33,524 bases of DNA, taken from NCBI RefSeq assembly GCF_002217475.1, contig NZ_MUHH01000045.1:1-33524 (forward strand), written 5' to 3'. How positions within the stretch are numbered: the stretch's first letter is position 1; each line of letters starts with the position of its first letter. This document shows positions 10,101-18,008 of this stretch, piece by piece. This stretch comes from Flavobacterium tructae (GTDB lineage: Bacteria; Bacteroidota; Bacteroidia; Flavobacteriales; Flavobacteriaceae). A program made the translations under genes and the position numbers. Under the pieces are notes generated by a model, which was not told the DNA's origin, searched no databases, and saw only the letters and a list, made by a program, of their open reading frames with translations.

Positions 10101-11378
10101 CAGCCGGAAACCAAAATTCACAAAATCATGAACGTCAGTGTATTTCAATGGATGAACGTTGCCAGGCCTTTTGAAAAAACGATAAAAGGCGTCTGGCGTT
10201 CCAACCATCACGCCTATCTGGACATAGAGAATTTTGCCAATGCAGAAGTATCTTTAGCAGCATCACATCCGCCACAACCTGTTTTTGATCTGTCTATAGG
10301 CGAACGATTGCCGATTGAGCGAACTCCTTTGGAAATCTATGAGAAGCACATGTTCCATGGAGAAAAATATCAGGGTATTACGGTCGTATCAGCTGTTGGA
10401 AAAAAAGGCATTACAGGACAAATAAAAGGTAATGGCGGTAAAGGTTCCTTATTGGATAATGCCGGACAATTATTTGGATTATGGTTACAGCTTACCTTAA
10501 CCAAAGACCGCATTGCTTTTCCGGTCAAAATCAAACAAATTGAATTCTTCGAAGATATGCACGATCAGGACGGTGTATTTGAGTGTACCTGTATACTGAC
10601 TGAATTAAACGATGAATTTGCTATCGCCGACATTGTGCTACAAAGAGACGGAAAAGTTTGGTGTGCGATAAAAGGATGGCAAAACCGGAGATTAGAAATT
10701 GACGAAGCTTTATGGAATGTTTCCATGTCTCCGCTCCATAACCGTCTGTCGGAAGAAATTGCCCCACAAGTCTTTTTCTTTCATCAGGCCTACTCACGCG
10801 TAAGTTCCTGGGATTTTATACTGAAACGTTATTTCAATCAAAGGGAAAAACAATACTATCAGGAGCTCCTGCCCAATCGCAGAAAAAATTGGATGGTGAG
10901 CCGTGTAGCCGTAAAAGATGCCGTAAGACAGGTGCTGAGCGAAAAGAAAAAGCAGCCCAGTTATCCTATCACCTTTGAGATTTATTCTGATAAAACAGGC
11001 AAACCTCATCTCAAAGGCAATGCTACAGAACAGATTCAGATCTCACTGGCACATAAAGGAAAAGATGCTGTAGCCATTGCGCGACACGATAAACCGGTGG
11101 GTATTGACATGGAAATCATTGCCGAACGCAGTCCTGAATTTTATCAATTGGTATTCACCGATACAGAATTAGCCTTACTGGAAGAACGAGATCAGGCCGA
11201 ATGGACCACCCGATTTTGGGTAGCAAAAGAAGCTTATGGAAAACTATTGGGAACGGGGCTGAAAGGTAACCCCAAAAGACACGAAGTAACCTGCATACAA
11301 GGCGATCATCTCTGGATCGATCAAATTGAAATTAAAACAATCAAACACCTAAATTATATTATCGGATGGACACTTTAA
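7146..11378 (+). CDS. Type I PKS subunit with KS-AT-DH and C-terminal phosphopantetheinyl transferase
   Basis: This 1410-residue second synthase subunit lies 21 nt after the first and supplies what that one lacks. The ketosynthase (1-450) has Cys207 in DAACASA, His342 in EAHGTGT and His381. The acyltransferase-like domain (about 535-830) keeps GHSLGE Ser605 and FHS His706. Its N-terminal motif reads FPGLDG instead of FPGQGS, so its activity or substrate may differ. A double-hotdog dehydratase (about 930-1200) has His950 in DHSLL and Asp1104 in DNAGQ. The C-terminus is an Sfp-type 4'-phosphopantetheinyl transferase with GKPHL, GIDMEI (Asp1321, Glu1323) and WVAKEAYGK (Lys1361). It would load the pantetheine arm onto the ACPs of this cluster. 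There is no ACP of its own, so it must act on those of protein 1 or the free ACP. Its stop overlaps the ACP gene start by 13 nt, which suggests translational coupling. Confidence 0.9.
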   Translation: MKKTDIAIVGLSCLFPGAKNAEEFWQNIINKVDSTQVVPADRIDPVHFNGSKEATDRFYCNRGGFIPDYEFDPTAFGILPLAVEGTEPDHLLTLELVQKALEDAGVFRKKVSLERTGIVIGKGNYTGPGATRAIEIVRTGEQIFSLLQELLPEVSSSDIEKIKQAFQERKGRFSADTAMGLIPNLVASLVSNRFNLGGVAFTVDAACASALVAVDHAVQELLRGRSDMMIAGGVHTGQNAAFWSIFSQLGALSHQQQIKPFSEDADGLLIGEGCGFVVLKRLEDAVRDQDKIYAVIKGVGISSDGNGTSVMSPSVKGQLKALEQAWTQANLNKEQIGYLEAHGTGTPLGDKTELQTLAQFFGKEETAARAGIGSVKSNIGHAMPAAGIAGLIKTCLALHHDTLPPTLYCENPTASIQDTRFTPIQEAKNWSQAGLPKIAAVNAFGFGGINAHVVLEGYDIPKKDEVLLLARPTRETLLSALQDNDTSVGNGDYRIALFDPTPERIQKAIKIVSKNNAWRNKQDIWYTSAPLLQNGGKLAFVFPGLDGLEKGEVETVSRYFGLTAPIETAGEGLLNDALGIFNTCGILDSSLKKLGIYPDMNAGHSLGEWLAGYASDLAEASSVKDLIDVLDPKTFELKDSKFIAIGAGLEEVKPLIEQIPNLYVSNDNCPHQVILCGTNAALQELTPLLKSKQIFHQVLPFQSGFHSPFVADKLDVILAGMEKVQFQKTKIPLWSATTLLPYPADQKSIRKLSAEHLVQPVRFRELTEKLYAEGVRFFIQVGTGGLIGFIDDTLKGSPFSTLASSVANRTALAQLQRVVAALFVEGKVLALDFLNIQNHRKIVPKKGIKLQLGSPIIRDFEAIRNLRKSIHTLQPKKVLTEAKVSHPLVRAFQENIADMIRMQEEVLDVFQNQGEAVVFTPVLTKKQLIDSPFTKTLHVNLDTHPYLIDHSLLRQPKGWSDVADMEPVIPMTMIFELLAEAAQAEQPETKIHKIMNVSVFQWMNVARPFEKTIKGVWRSNHHAYLDIENFANAEVSLAASHPPQPVFDLSIGERLPIERTPLEIYEKHMFHGEKYQGITVVSAVGKKGITGQIKGNGGKGSLLDNAGQLFGLWLQLTLTKDRIAFPVKIKQIEFFEDMHDQDGVFECTCILTELNDEFAIADIVLQRDGKVWCAIKGWQNRRLEIDEALWNVSMSPLHNRLSEEIAPQVFFFHQAYSRVSSWDFILKRYFNQREKQYYQELLPNRRKNWMVSRVAVKDAVRQVLSEKKKQPSYPITFEIYSDKTGKPHLKGNATEQIQISLAHKGKDAVAIARHDKPVGIDMEIIAERSPEFYQLVFTDTELALLEERDQAEWTTRFWVAKEAYGKLLGTGLKGNPKRHEVTCIQGDHLWIDQIEIKTIKHLNYIIGWTL

Positions 11379-11665
11379 ACACAACATTAAAAAGAAATCA
11401 TGAGGAGTTATTCAACCTTTTAAAGGGTTTTATTACAGAAATTATTGGTGAAGAATTTGTAGAAGAAATGGATATCACTCCGCAAAGTTCATTTACCAAA
11501 GATCTGGAAATGGACAGTATAGAGATTGTATCTTTTTCAGAAAAAATCAAATCACACTTTGGCGATCAGATCGATTTCACGGGCTGGTTGTCTGCTATGG
11601 ACTTGGATGAACTGATCAATCTTGATCTGAATAAGATCATTAATTATATCTACGAATGCCAATAA
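11366..11665 (+). CDS. Free-standing acyl carrier protein
   Basis: This 99-residue acidic, helical protein carries the 4'-phosphopantetheine attachment motif LEMDSIEI, with the modified residue predicted as Ser51. The family carries growing or finished acyl chains as thioesters. It overlaps the preceding PKS gene by 13 nt and the following hydrolase gene by 10 nt, so the three are probably translated together. The PPTase domain fused to the preceding protein is the obvious activator. Its motif (MDSIEIV) differs from the PUFA-type SIDSIKR of the two integrated ACPs. That suggests a separate role, such as carrying a starter unit, or passing the finished chain to the hydrolase or the acyltransferases. 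That role is inference; the ACP identity is well supported. Confidence 0.85.
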   Translation: MDTLNTTLKRNHEELFNLLKGFITEIIGEEFVEEMDITPQSSFTKDLEMDSIEIVSFSEKIKSHFGDQIDFTGWLSAMDLDELINLDLNKIINYIYECQ

Positions 11666-12438
11666 TCACTATTAATAATAAAAAAGTTCACGTACAGGAA
11701 CTCAATAAAGGTGCTGAAGATACCGTGGTACTGATCCACGGTATGTTTAGTAATCTTTCTATTTATTATTTTAACATTGCTCCCATTTTGGCGCAACACT
11801 TTCATGTGGTGATGTACGATCTAAAAAGTCATGGCAGAAGTGAGCGTACCTTAGAAGGATATGATTTAGAAAATATGTCCTCTGATTTAATAGCAATGAT
11901 GGATTACCTCCAAATCAAAAAAGCACAACTTGTTGGTTATAGCTTTGGCGGACTTATTGCACTCCAAACTGCTTTGATAGCCCCTGAACGTGTAGATCAA
12001 TTGGTTGTCATTGAAGCACCGGATCCGCAAGATGAAAAGGCACGAGGTATTATCGAATCGTACAGCAAGGAATTTCTCGAACATTACATCGCCAATTTTA
12101 CGGATACCACAAAAGTGAAAATGGGAAAAAGACAATTCGAAAAAAACCATCGGTTATACGAGTTTTTATTCCACCAGACCAGTATCAAAGCAGATATGGT
12201 TAAAGAAAAAGATTTTCTGTATCAGGTACCTATTTCCGAATTACGCATACCCACTCTGTTGCTCTATGGATCAACTTCTGACTGTAAACCGACAGGAGAA
12301 TGGTTAGAATCTCAAATTGGTACAGCCGAGCTGAAACTCATCGATGGAGATCACAATATTCCCATTCAGGCTCCCATTCAGATAGCAGAAACTATTGTTC
12401 AATTTTTAACTAACCCTTTATTACAGAACTATGGCTAA
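11656..12438 (+). CDS. Alpha/beta hydrolase, possible thioesterase or acyl transferase of the PKS cluster
   Basis: This 260-residue alpha/beta-hydrolase-fold protein has a complete predicted triad. The nucleophile is Ser96 in GYSFGG, the acid is probably Asp209 in GSTSDC, and the base is His233 in DGDHNI. The oxyanion segment is VLIHGMF near the N-terminus. There is no signal peptide, so it should be cytoplasmic. The start overlaps the ACP stop by 10 nt, and its own end overlaps the glycosyltransferase start by 8 nt. No thioesterase domain is seen in either PKS protein. This enzyme is therefore the likeliest one to release the chain from ACP by hydrolysis or transfer. The family also includes esterases and C-C hydrolases, so the exact reaction is not settled by the sequence. 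Confidence 0.85.
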   Translation: MPIITINNKKVHVQELNKGAEDTVVLIHGMFSNLSIYYFNIAPILAQHFHVVMYDLKSHGRSERTLEGYDLENMSSDLIAMMDYLQIKKAQLVGYSFGGLIALQTALIAPERVDQLVVIEAPDPQDEKARGIIESYSKEFLEHYIANFTDTTKVKMGKRQFEKNHRLYEFLFHQTSIKADMVKEKDFLYQVPISELRIPTLLLYGSTSDCKPTGEWLESQIGTAELKLIDGDHNIPIQAPIQIAETIVQFLTNPLLQNYG

Positions 12439-14836
12439 ATTTGTATTTGTTGTTCCCCCGCTAACAGGTCATGTCAATCCTACATTGAGTATTGGTGCTG
12501 AGCTTTTAGAAAGAGGACATAAAGTAGCATGGATCAGTCTTGACCAAACCTTAGAATCTAAACTTCCTGCAGGCGGACAATTATTGCTTATCCAATACGA
12601 TCAGACTGACGAAGAAAAAAGAGAGAGCGAACAGTATCTCGATATCATTTCAAAAAAGGTCGTTTACGGTATTGACAGTATCAAGTTTTTATACGAAGAA
12701 GTGTTGATCCCTTTAAACAGACATTGTTATAATGGAATTGTTAAGCTGTTGGAAATTTATCAGCCGGATTTAGTCATTGGTGATCATCAATTATTTGCAG
12801 CGGCAATTGCGGCAAAAAAAGTGAATCGTCCTTATGCGACCTCCGTAACTGCCCCGGCAGCAATCAAAATTATAAGTGAGTTACCCAAAGTACACGAATG
12901 GGAAGTCAATCAGATCCTGGCGTTACAAGAAGAGCTTGGTGTCAAAGAAAACCAATCACTGGCTTGCTCTGATCTTCTTACTTTAGTGTTAACCTCTCAA
13001 TATTTCTTTGGAGAAATGGATCTCAGCTCAAACTATCAATTCACAGGTCCGGTAGTAACAGAACGCCGTATATCCAGCACTTTCGATTGGGAGCGTTTGA
13101 AAAACAGTCCAGGGAAAAAAATCTTAGTCAGCATCGGCACCACATTCGACCACGAGCATAAAAAAGCATTTTTTCAAAAGGTAATCGATGCCTTTCAGGA
13201 GGAAGATCTAACGGTTGTAGTGGTTTCAGATCCGGATTTATTTGATCAGTGGCCTGAAAATTTTATGGTCTATTCACAAATCCCACAATTGGATCTGTTA
13301 CCTCATTTAGATGCTGTCGTGTGCCATGGCGGACACAACACGGTCTCAGAAGCCCTTTCACAGGGGCTGCCACTCGTTGTTATTCCAATTGCATACGATC
13401 AGTCACATGTTGCAGGACGTGTCGTACGTACCGGAGCGGGTGAACGTCTCAATTTTAACCGATTTAAAGCAAATCATCTAAAAAGTAGTGTTCATGATAT
13501 TCTGAATAATCCTCAATATCGGGAAGCTGCTCTCAAAGTTCGCCAATCTTTTATAGATGCAGGCGGAACGAAGACTGCAGCAGATCTACTGGAACATGCC
13601 ATAATTTCCGCAAAGCGATCTACTGAATCTCCGGCCAAATTTCTCGTTGTTGTTCCGCCATTTTTCGGACATATCAGTCCAACATTGAGTTTGGGGGCCA
13701 GTTTATTGGCTCGTGGTCATGAAGTCAAATGGTTTGGTATTACACCATTGGCGAAGGAACATATTCCGACAGGAGGAACTTATATCTATCCCGAGGAAGA
13801 TCTCCTGCCTTATCAGGAGGAACTTCAGCGAATATTAAAACGACAAGACGATGGCCCATCTTGTTCGGGACCGGAAGTCATGAAACTGGCACTGGAAGAA
13901 ACCTATGTTCCATTTGCCAAAATGATGATGCCGGGCTTAGAAACACTACTCGGTCACTGGCAGCCTGACGTGATCATTAATGACTGTATCACTTTTGGCG
14001 GCGCTTTATTTGCACACAAACATCGTATCCCTTCTGTAACAACAACCCCGGTACCACCGGATGTTATGGGTGACACCGAGAAAAGTGCTCCTAAAATATT
14101 TGAATGGCAGCAAAATCTCATCAAAGAGCTGCAAAAAGAAGTCGGTATCGCTGATGAGGGTATCTTCATACATTCGCATCAATTAAACCTAGTCTTCACC
14201 TCGCAATCATTTGCCGGTTTTGAAACGGTACCCTCACACATGAAATTTGTAGGTCCGGTAAAAGGCCGTCCGAATAATAGTCCATTTGACTGGGAACGAT
14301 TAGCCGCCAGCACAACGCCAAAAATATTTGTGTCTTTGGGTACTTTATTAGTGGATATCCGAAAAGATTTTTTTGGCAAACTCATTGAAGCATTTGCCGA
14401 CCAACCCGTTACTATAATAGCCGCGACACCGCCTGATATATTTGACAAATGGCCTTCTAATTTTATTGTAAATGGTTTTGTCCCACAATCTACATTGATG
14501 CCGCATATGGATATGGTGATCTGTCATGGTGGCTTCAATACTGTAAACGACACCTTTACTAATGGTCTGCCGATGTTGATTACACCAATCGCTTACGATC
14601 ACTTTCATACCGCAAAGTTGATTGAACAGGCGGGCTGTGGAATCAGTATTCGATACAAACGACTTCGGATAGAAGACCTTAGAAAAACAGTCTTTGAGCT
14701 TTTAGAAAACCCTAAATACAGAAATGCCGCCAAAGAAGTCCAAACCGCTTTTCTAACAGCAGGCGGCAATGACAAAGCAGTTGCATTATTAGAAGATTTT
14801 GTAAAACAAGAACGTTTGGTATTAGCTTCAGTATAA
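12431..14836 (+). CDS. Fused tandem GT1 (MGT/UGT-like) glycosyltransferase, two complete domains
   Basis: This 801-residue protein consists of two full GT1 (GT-B fold) glycosyltransferase units in one chain. Domain 1 spans about 1-395 and domain 2 about 403-801. Each begins with the same acceptor-side motif (PPLTGH, His14; PPFFGH, His414). Each also has a nucleotide-sugar signature, CHGGHNTVSEA (His299) and CHGGFNTVNDT (His699), followed by GLP and PIAYD. The halves are clearly paralogous but well diverged, so the fusion is not a recent assembly duplication. GT1 enzymes of this type transfer sugars from UDP or dTDP donors to polyketides, carotenoids and other lipophilic acceptors. The two units could add two sugars in turn. 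It overlaps the hydrolase gene by 8 nt, and the acyltransferase gene starts 3 nt later. Donor and acceptor are unknown. Confidence 0.9.
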   Translation: MAKFVFVVPPLTGHVNPTLSIGAELLERGHKVAWISLDQTLESKLPAGGQLLLIQYDQTDEEKRESEQYLDIISKKVVYGIDSIKFLYEEVLIPLNRHCYNGIVKLLEIYQPDLVIGDHQLFAAAIAAKKVNRPYATSVTAPAAIKIISELPKVHEWEVNQILALQEELGVKENQSLACSDLLTLVLTSQYFFGEMDLSSNYQFTGPVVTERRISSTFDWERLKNSPGKKILVSIGTTFDHEHKKAFFQKVIDAFQEEDLTVVVVSDPDLFDQWPENFMVYSQIPQLDLLPHLDAVVCHGGHNTVSEALSQGLPLVVIPIAYDQSHVAGRVVRTGAGERLNFNRFKANHLKSSVHDILNNPQYREAALKVRQSFIDAGGTKTAADLLEHAIISAKRSTESPAKFLVVVPPFFGHISPTLSLGASLLARGHEVKWFGITPLAKEHIPTGGTYIYPEEDLLPYQEELQRILKRQDDGPSCSGPEVMKLALEETYVPFAKMMMPGLETLLGHWQPDVIINDCITFGGALFAHKHRIPSVTTTPVPPDVMGDTEKSAPKIFEWQQNLIKELQKEVGIADEGIFIHSHQLNLVFTSQSFAGFETVPSHMKFVGPVKGRPNNSPFDWERLAASTTPKIFVSLGTLLVDIRKDFFGKLIEAFADQPVTIIAATPPDIFDKWPSNFIVNGFVPQSTLMPHMDMVICHGGFNTVNDTFTNGLPMLITPIAYDHFHTAKLIEQAGCGISIRYKRLRIEDLRKTVFELLENPKYRNAAKEVQTAFLTAGGNDKAVALLEDFVKQERLVLASV

Positions 14837-14839
14837 GAT

Positions 14840-16111
14840 ATGAAAAGAAGATTGTTATTTGGAGAGCGTATGCTTTTGGGAGAAGGAAAAGACCCTTTCC
14901 ATGTTGTTATTCCTTTTCGCCTGCGCGGTGTATTGGAGGAAAAAGAGATTCAGTATGCTTTGGGCAGACTTCAGAAAAAACATCCCTGGTTACGAGCATG
15001 TATCCATATTGATGAAAAAAATATCCCGTGGTTTGAAGTATCTAAGCTAGCGAATCCAATTCCTATCCGTATTGTAGATCAAAAAAAAGAAGAGGACTGG
15101 CAACAAGAAACTATGCGAGAATTGCAGACACTCTTTGATTATAAAAACAAACCTTTGATCCGCCTGGTGTGGATCAAAGGAAATGATACTTCAGATATGC
15201 TCCTGACTTTTCATCACTGTCTGTGTGATGGTGGTGCTGCGATGAATTTAATTCATGAATTTTTAAAAGTATTGGATAATCCTAAAGCAGATATAGGCAT
15301 TGAAAATCCTATTTTAGGTATTCAGGACGTCGTTCCTTCCCTAATTTTAAATAGTAATAGACAAAGATTCAAAGCAAAAATGATTGGTCGACTGGCAACA
15401 TTCGCCATCAAATGCATTCCCGTCAGCAAAAAAGCGATTGATCGACAGACAGACTATTTGATTCATTGGAAATTAGATCCGGCCACAAGTCAACAGCTTA
15501 TTTCCCATTGTCAATCACTAGCCATAACCGTCAATACTTTTTTAAGTGCTGTCGTATTGGACACCTTTAAAAAAGTACGCGGAAACAAAGCCTTTAATAA
15601 AGTTTCTTGTCCGGTAGATATCAGGCGCTTTGCTCCTCAGGTAAAAAAAGATCATATTTTCGCCTTCGGTCTGATGATCGTCCTGTCATCAGATCCTAAA
15701 CTCGATTTCTTAAACAATTTACGTGTCATGCAGCAGCATGTAGATCGCAAAACTGCCAAACTTAATCCCTATATCACCATGATGGTTATGGAATCTGCTC
15801 ATAAGGCGTTGAACAACTTTACAAAACTTCTAAAACGAGGCAAGTCCTCCAACGATTGTATGTTTTCTAACCTGGGACGTATTCAGATACCACATCAATA
15901 CCAATCCTTTGCGTTGGAAACGATTCGAAGTCCATCAGTCATTGGGCCATTGGGTAATACAACAACTATCCTTACCTCTACTTATCAAGGTGTTATCGAC
16001 TTCTCGTTTATGGGAAGTGAAGGTTATTTGCCTTATCACGAAGCCTTAGCTATTCGTGATGAAATAATTGATTCTATTAAACACCAATTAAATTATCAAG
16101 CCGCCTCATGA
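14840..16111 (+). CDS. Condensation-domain-fold acyltransferase (PapA-like), intact HHxxxDG
   Basis: This is a 423-residue protein of the chloramphenicol-acetyltransferase/NRPS-condensation superfamily. The catalytic motif HHCLCDG spans residues 125-131, with the predicted general base His126 and the structural Asp130. A C-terminal DFSFMGS segment occupies the place of the family's DFGWG latch. Stand-alone members such as mycobacterial PapA proteins esterify hydroxyl groups of polyketide lipids or glycolipids with ACP- or CoA-bound acyl chains. Its place after the glycosyltransferase suggests that it acylates the sugar or the chain. It overlaps the next paralogue by 4 nt (ATGA), a classic coupled arrangement. 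Substrates cannot be read from the sequence. Confidence 0.82.
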   Translation: MKRRLLFGERMLLGEGKDPFHVVIPFRLRGVLEEKEIQYALGRLQKKHPWLRACIHIDEKNIPWFEVSKLANPIPIRIVDQKKEEDWQQETMRELQTLFDYKNKPLIRLVWIKGNDTSDMLLTFHHCLCDGGAAMNLIHEFLKVLDNPKADIGIENPILGIQDVVPSLILNSNRQRFKAKMIGRLATFAIKCIPVSKKAIDRQTDYLIHWKLDPATSQQLISHCQSLAITVNTFLSAVVLDTFKKVRGNKAFNKVSCPVDIRRFAPQVKKDHIFAFGLMIVLSSDPKLDFLNNLRVMQQHVDRKTAKLNPYITMMVMESAHKALNNFTKLLKRGKSSNDCMFSNLGRIQIPHQYQSFALETIRSPSVIGPLGNTTTILTSTYQGVIDFSFMGSEGYLPYHEALAIRDEIIDSIKHQLNYQAAS

Positions 16112-17361
16112 ACAAGCGAAAACTCTTATTAGTGGAACGAATCATGTATGTGGATTCCGCTACACCTCTAAACTGTGTCTTTACGGCAAAAATCAAAGGT
16201 GAAATTCTACAAGAACAGATCGAAATTGCCTTAACAAAAATCCAACACAAGCATCCATTGCTCCGTGCAGAGGTTGATTTACAGGATAAGCAGCATCCGG
16301 CTTATGCGATCAGGGAAAATATGAAACCTATTCCGCTTCGCATCGTAAAACGCCAAACAGATACCCATTGGTTAGTGGAATCTGAACAGGAATGGTATCG
16401 GCAGTTTAAAGGCGAAGGCTCCCCTTTGGCTCAATTGGTATGGATCAAAGGACAAAAATTCTCTGAATTGTTATGGGTAGTGCCACATTGTATCTGCGAT
16501 GGAACCAGCATGGTCACTTTGATGCAGGAATTACTTGCCTTAATCGATAATCCGACACTTGATCTGAAACCCTATCCACTCTTCCAATCGGTCAACAATT
16601 TCCTAACGCCCCAGTTTGATCTTCAAAAAAAAGCTCGCAAAGCAAAGCTTTTTTTATTTTTGGGGAAATTTTTCTTTTTACTGCAACGGAAAAATAAAAA
16701 AAGAAATCTCGGAAAAAATTATGCCATTCATTGGAAATTAGATCCAACAAACTCCGCCGTTATAAAGCAAAAATGCAAAGACAGTGGTATTTCGGTACAC
16801 GCCATTCTTTGTACCGCTTTTATGCAGGCTTTTCAGGACCTACAAGGAAAATCAGCAAAAAAAAAGATCATCAGTCCTATTGATATCCGCCATTTTATTC
16901 CTGAAATCAGAAAAGACCAAATGTTTGCCTTTGCCCCAACGGTGGAACTGTCTTTAAAAAAAGAAAAAAATCAGATATTGGATCAGGCGAAACACATCAA
17001 AAAAGATCTTGCTCAAAAAATAGAAAAAATGGATGCCCGGGAACTACTATGGATGGGTGAACAGATGCACCCTCTGGTACATCGCATGATTACGCTGCTA
17101 AAATCCAGTCGAGGTGCACACGATCTGACGCTGTCGAATATGGGTAACCTTCAAATCCGGAACGATTACAAAAATTTTATTCTGGAAGATATCTTCAGTC
17201 CAACAGTAGCATTTCCCTGGCTAAATTCAAACACTTTAGTGACGACTACTTTTAACAATCAAATGGACTTTACCTTAATGTCCAACGAAGACTTCTTATC
17301 GAAACAAGAAGCTTCAAAAATTAAAGATAAGGCCTTGGAAATACTGGCTTTACCCTTATAA
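16108..17361 (+). CDS. Second condensation-fold acyltransferase, variant PHxxxDG motif
   Basis: This 417-residue protein is a paralogue of the preceding acyltransferase. They share the opening pattern MxxRxLLxxERxM, the central histidine motif and a C-terminal DFTLMS segment. The active-site motif reads PHCICDG: Pro126 replaces the first His, while His127 (the family's catalytic base) and Asp131 remain. It is probably still active, because the first His is the less critical one in this superfamily, but that is inference. Together the two genes suggest two acylation steps at different positions, or one heteromeric enzyme. A lysine-rich stretch near 188-205 (RKNKKRN) is basic and could sit at a membrane surface. 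The next gene begins 7 nt downstream. Confidence 0.8.
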   Translation: MNKRKLLLVERIMYVDSATPLNCVFTAKIKGEILQEQIEIALTKIQHKHPLLRAEVDLQDKQHPAYAIRENMKPIPLRIVKRQTDTHWLVESEQEWYRQFKGEGSPLAQLVWIKGQKFSELLWVVPHCICDGTSMVTLMQELLALIDNPTLDLKPYPLFQSVNNFLTPQFDLQKKARKAKLFLFLGKFFFLLQRKNKKRNLGKNYAIHWKLDPTNSAVIKQKCKDSGISVHAILCTAFMQAFQDLQGKSAKKKIISPIDIRHFIPEIRKDQMFAFAPTVELSLKKEKNQILDQAKHIKKDLAQKIEKMDARELLWMGEQMHPLVHRMITLLKSSRGAHDLTLSNMGNLQIRNDYKNFILEDIFSPTVAFPWLNSNTLVTTTFNNQMDFTLMSNEDFLSKQEASKIKDKALEILALPL

Positions 17362-17368
17362 ATTACGT

Positions 17369-17905
17369 ATGAAAACAGCAGTTCAGACCAAAAAAACATC
17401 CCTCAAACGCTTTTTAAGAAAGCGAGCCATTTACTATATCCTTCCCAACGTATGTTTCAATTTTATTATTGCTTATGCCAGTTTCCAGGAATTAGGATAT
17501 ACTCATTTTTTTGCCGGTCCTCAAAGCTTAGCACGTTTAACATTGCCAATGGCTATCTTTTTGCCTGTAATCCTGACAATGGATATCATCAATCGGGTTA
17601 TTGTCGCCTCCAAACAAGAATTAATCGAAGTGGCAATAGACCATAAGCTGAATAAAAACAAGTTTATAACAAAATTATGCCTCTTGCATGGCATCATAAC
17701 CGGTTTACTGGTATTAACAATATTGCTTCTTGCACAGCAGAGCTTAACGGTTAACCATAAATTAGATCCTACCCTTATGGCTCTTCTGGATGCTGTTCTT
17801 GCAGGCCTGCTTTCAATATTGTTTACTTATCTTCCCATCTACAGGTTAAAAAAACACTTTCACCAACCTCTGTCAAAGGTGCAGATAGAAACTGCTAACC
17901 ATTAA
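17369..17905 (+). CDS. Small integral membrane protein ending the PKS operon, unknown function
   Basis: This 178-residue protein has a basic N-terminus (KKTSLKRFLRKR) and about four hydrophobic segments, near residues 22-42, 57-75, 103-125 and 137-158. I do not recognise a family motif. It starts 7 nt after the second acyltransferase stop and is clearly in the same transcription unit. The cluster appears to make a lipophilic glycosylated product. A role in moving it across, or holding the enzymes at, the inner membrane is plausible but unsupported by any motif. It is much smaller than MMPL, ABC or MFS exporters, and no other transporter gene is visible in the operon. Confidence 0.75.
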   Translation: MKTAVQTKKTSLKRFLRKRAIYYILPNVCFNFIIAYASFQELGYTHFFAGPQSLARLTLPMAIFLPVILTMDIINRVIVASKQELIEVAIDHKLNKNKFITKLCLLHGIITGLLVLTILLLAQQSLTVNHKLDPTLMALLDAVLAGLLSILFTYLPIYRLKKHFHQPLSKVQIETANH

Positions 17906-17941
17906 CAAGGAGCATTATTCAACTAGTATCAAACAATACTC

Positions 17942-17962
17942 AAAAGCTGTAATTAGGCTTTT
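17942..17962 (+). terminator. Weak candidate terminator after the PKS operon
   Basis: AAAAGC at 17942-17947 pairs with GCTTTT at 17957-17962 across a 9-nt loop, about 40 nt after the membrane-protein stop. The stem is only 6 bp and the T tract is short, so it would be a weak intrinsic terminator at best. Confidence 0.3.
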
Positions 17963-18008
17963 AATTCCCTATATTAGCATTTGTTTAACTGCATAAATAT
18001 AATTAAAA

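Noticed and set aside
11106..11230. PPTase as a separate gene
   Set aside because: The PPTase motifs are in the same unbroken frame as the KS-AT-DH region, with no internal stop or plausible start that would separate them.
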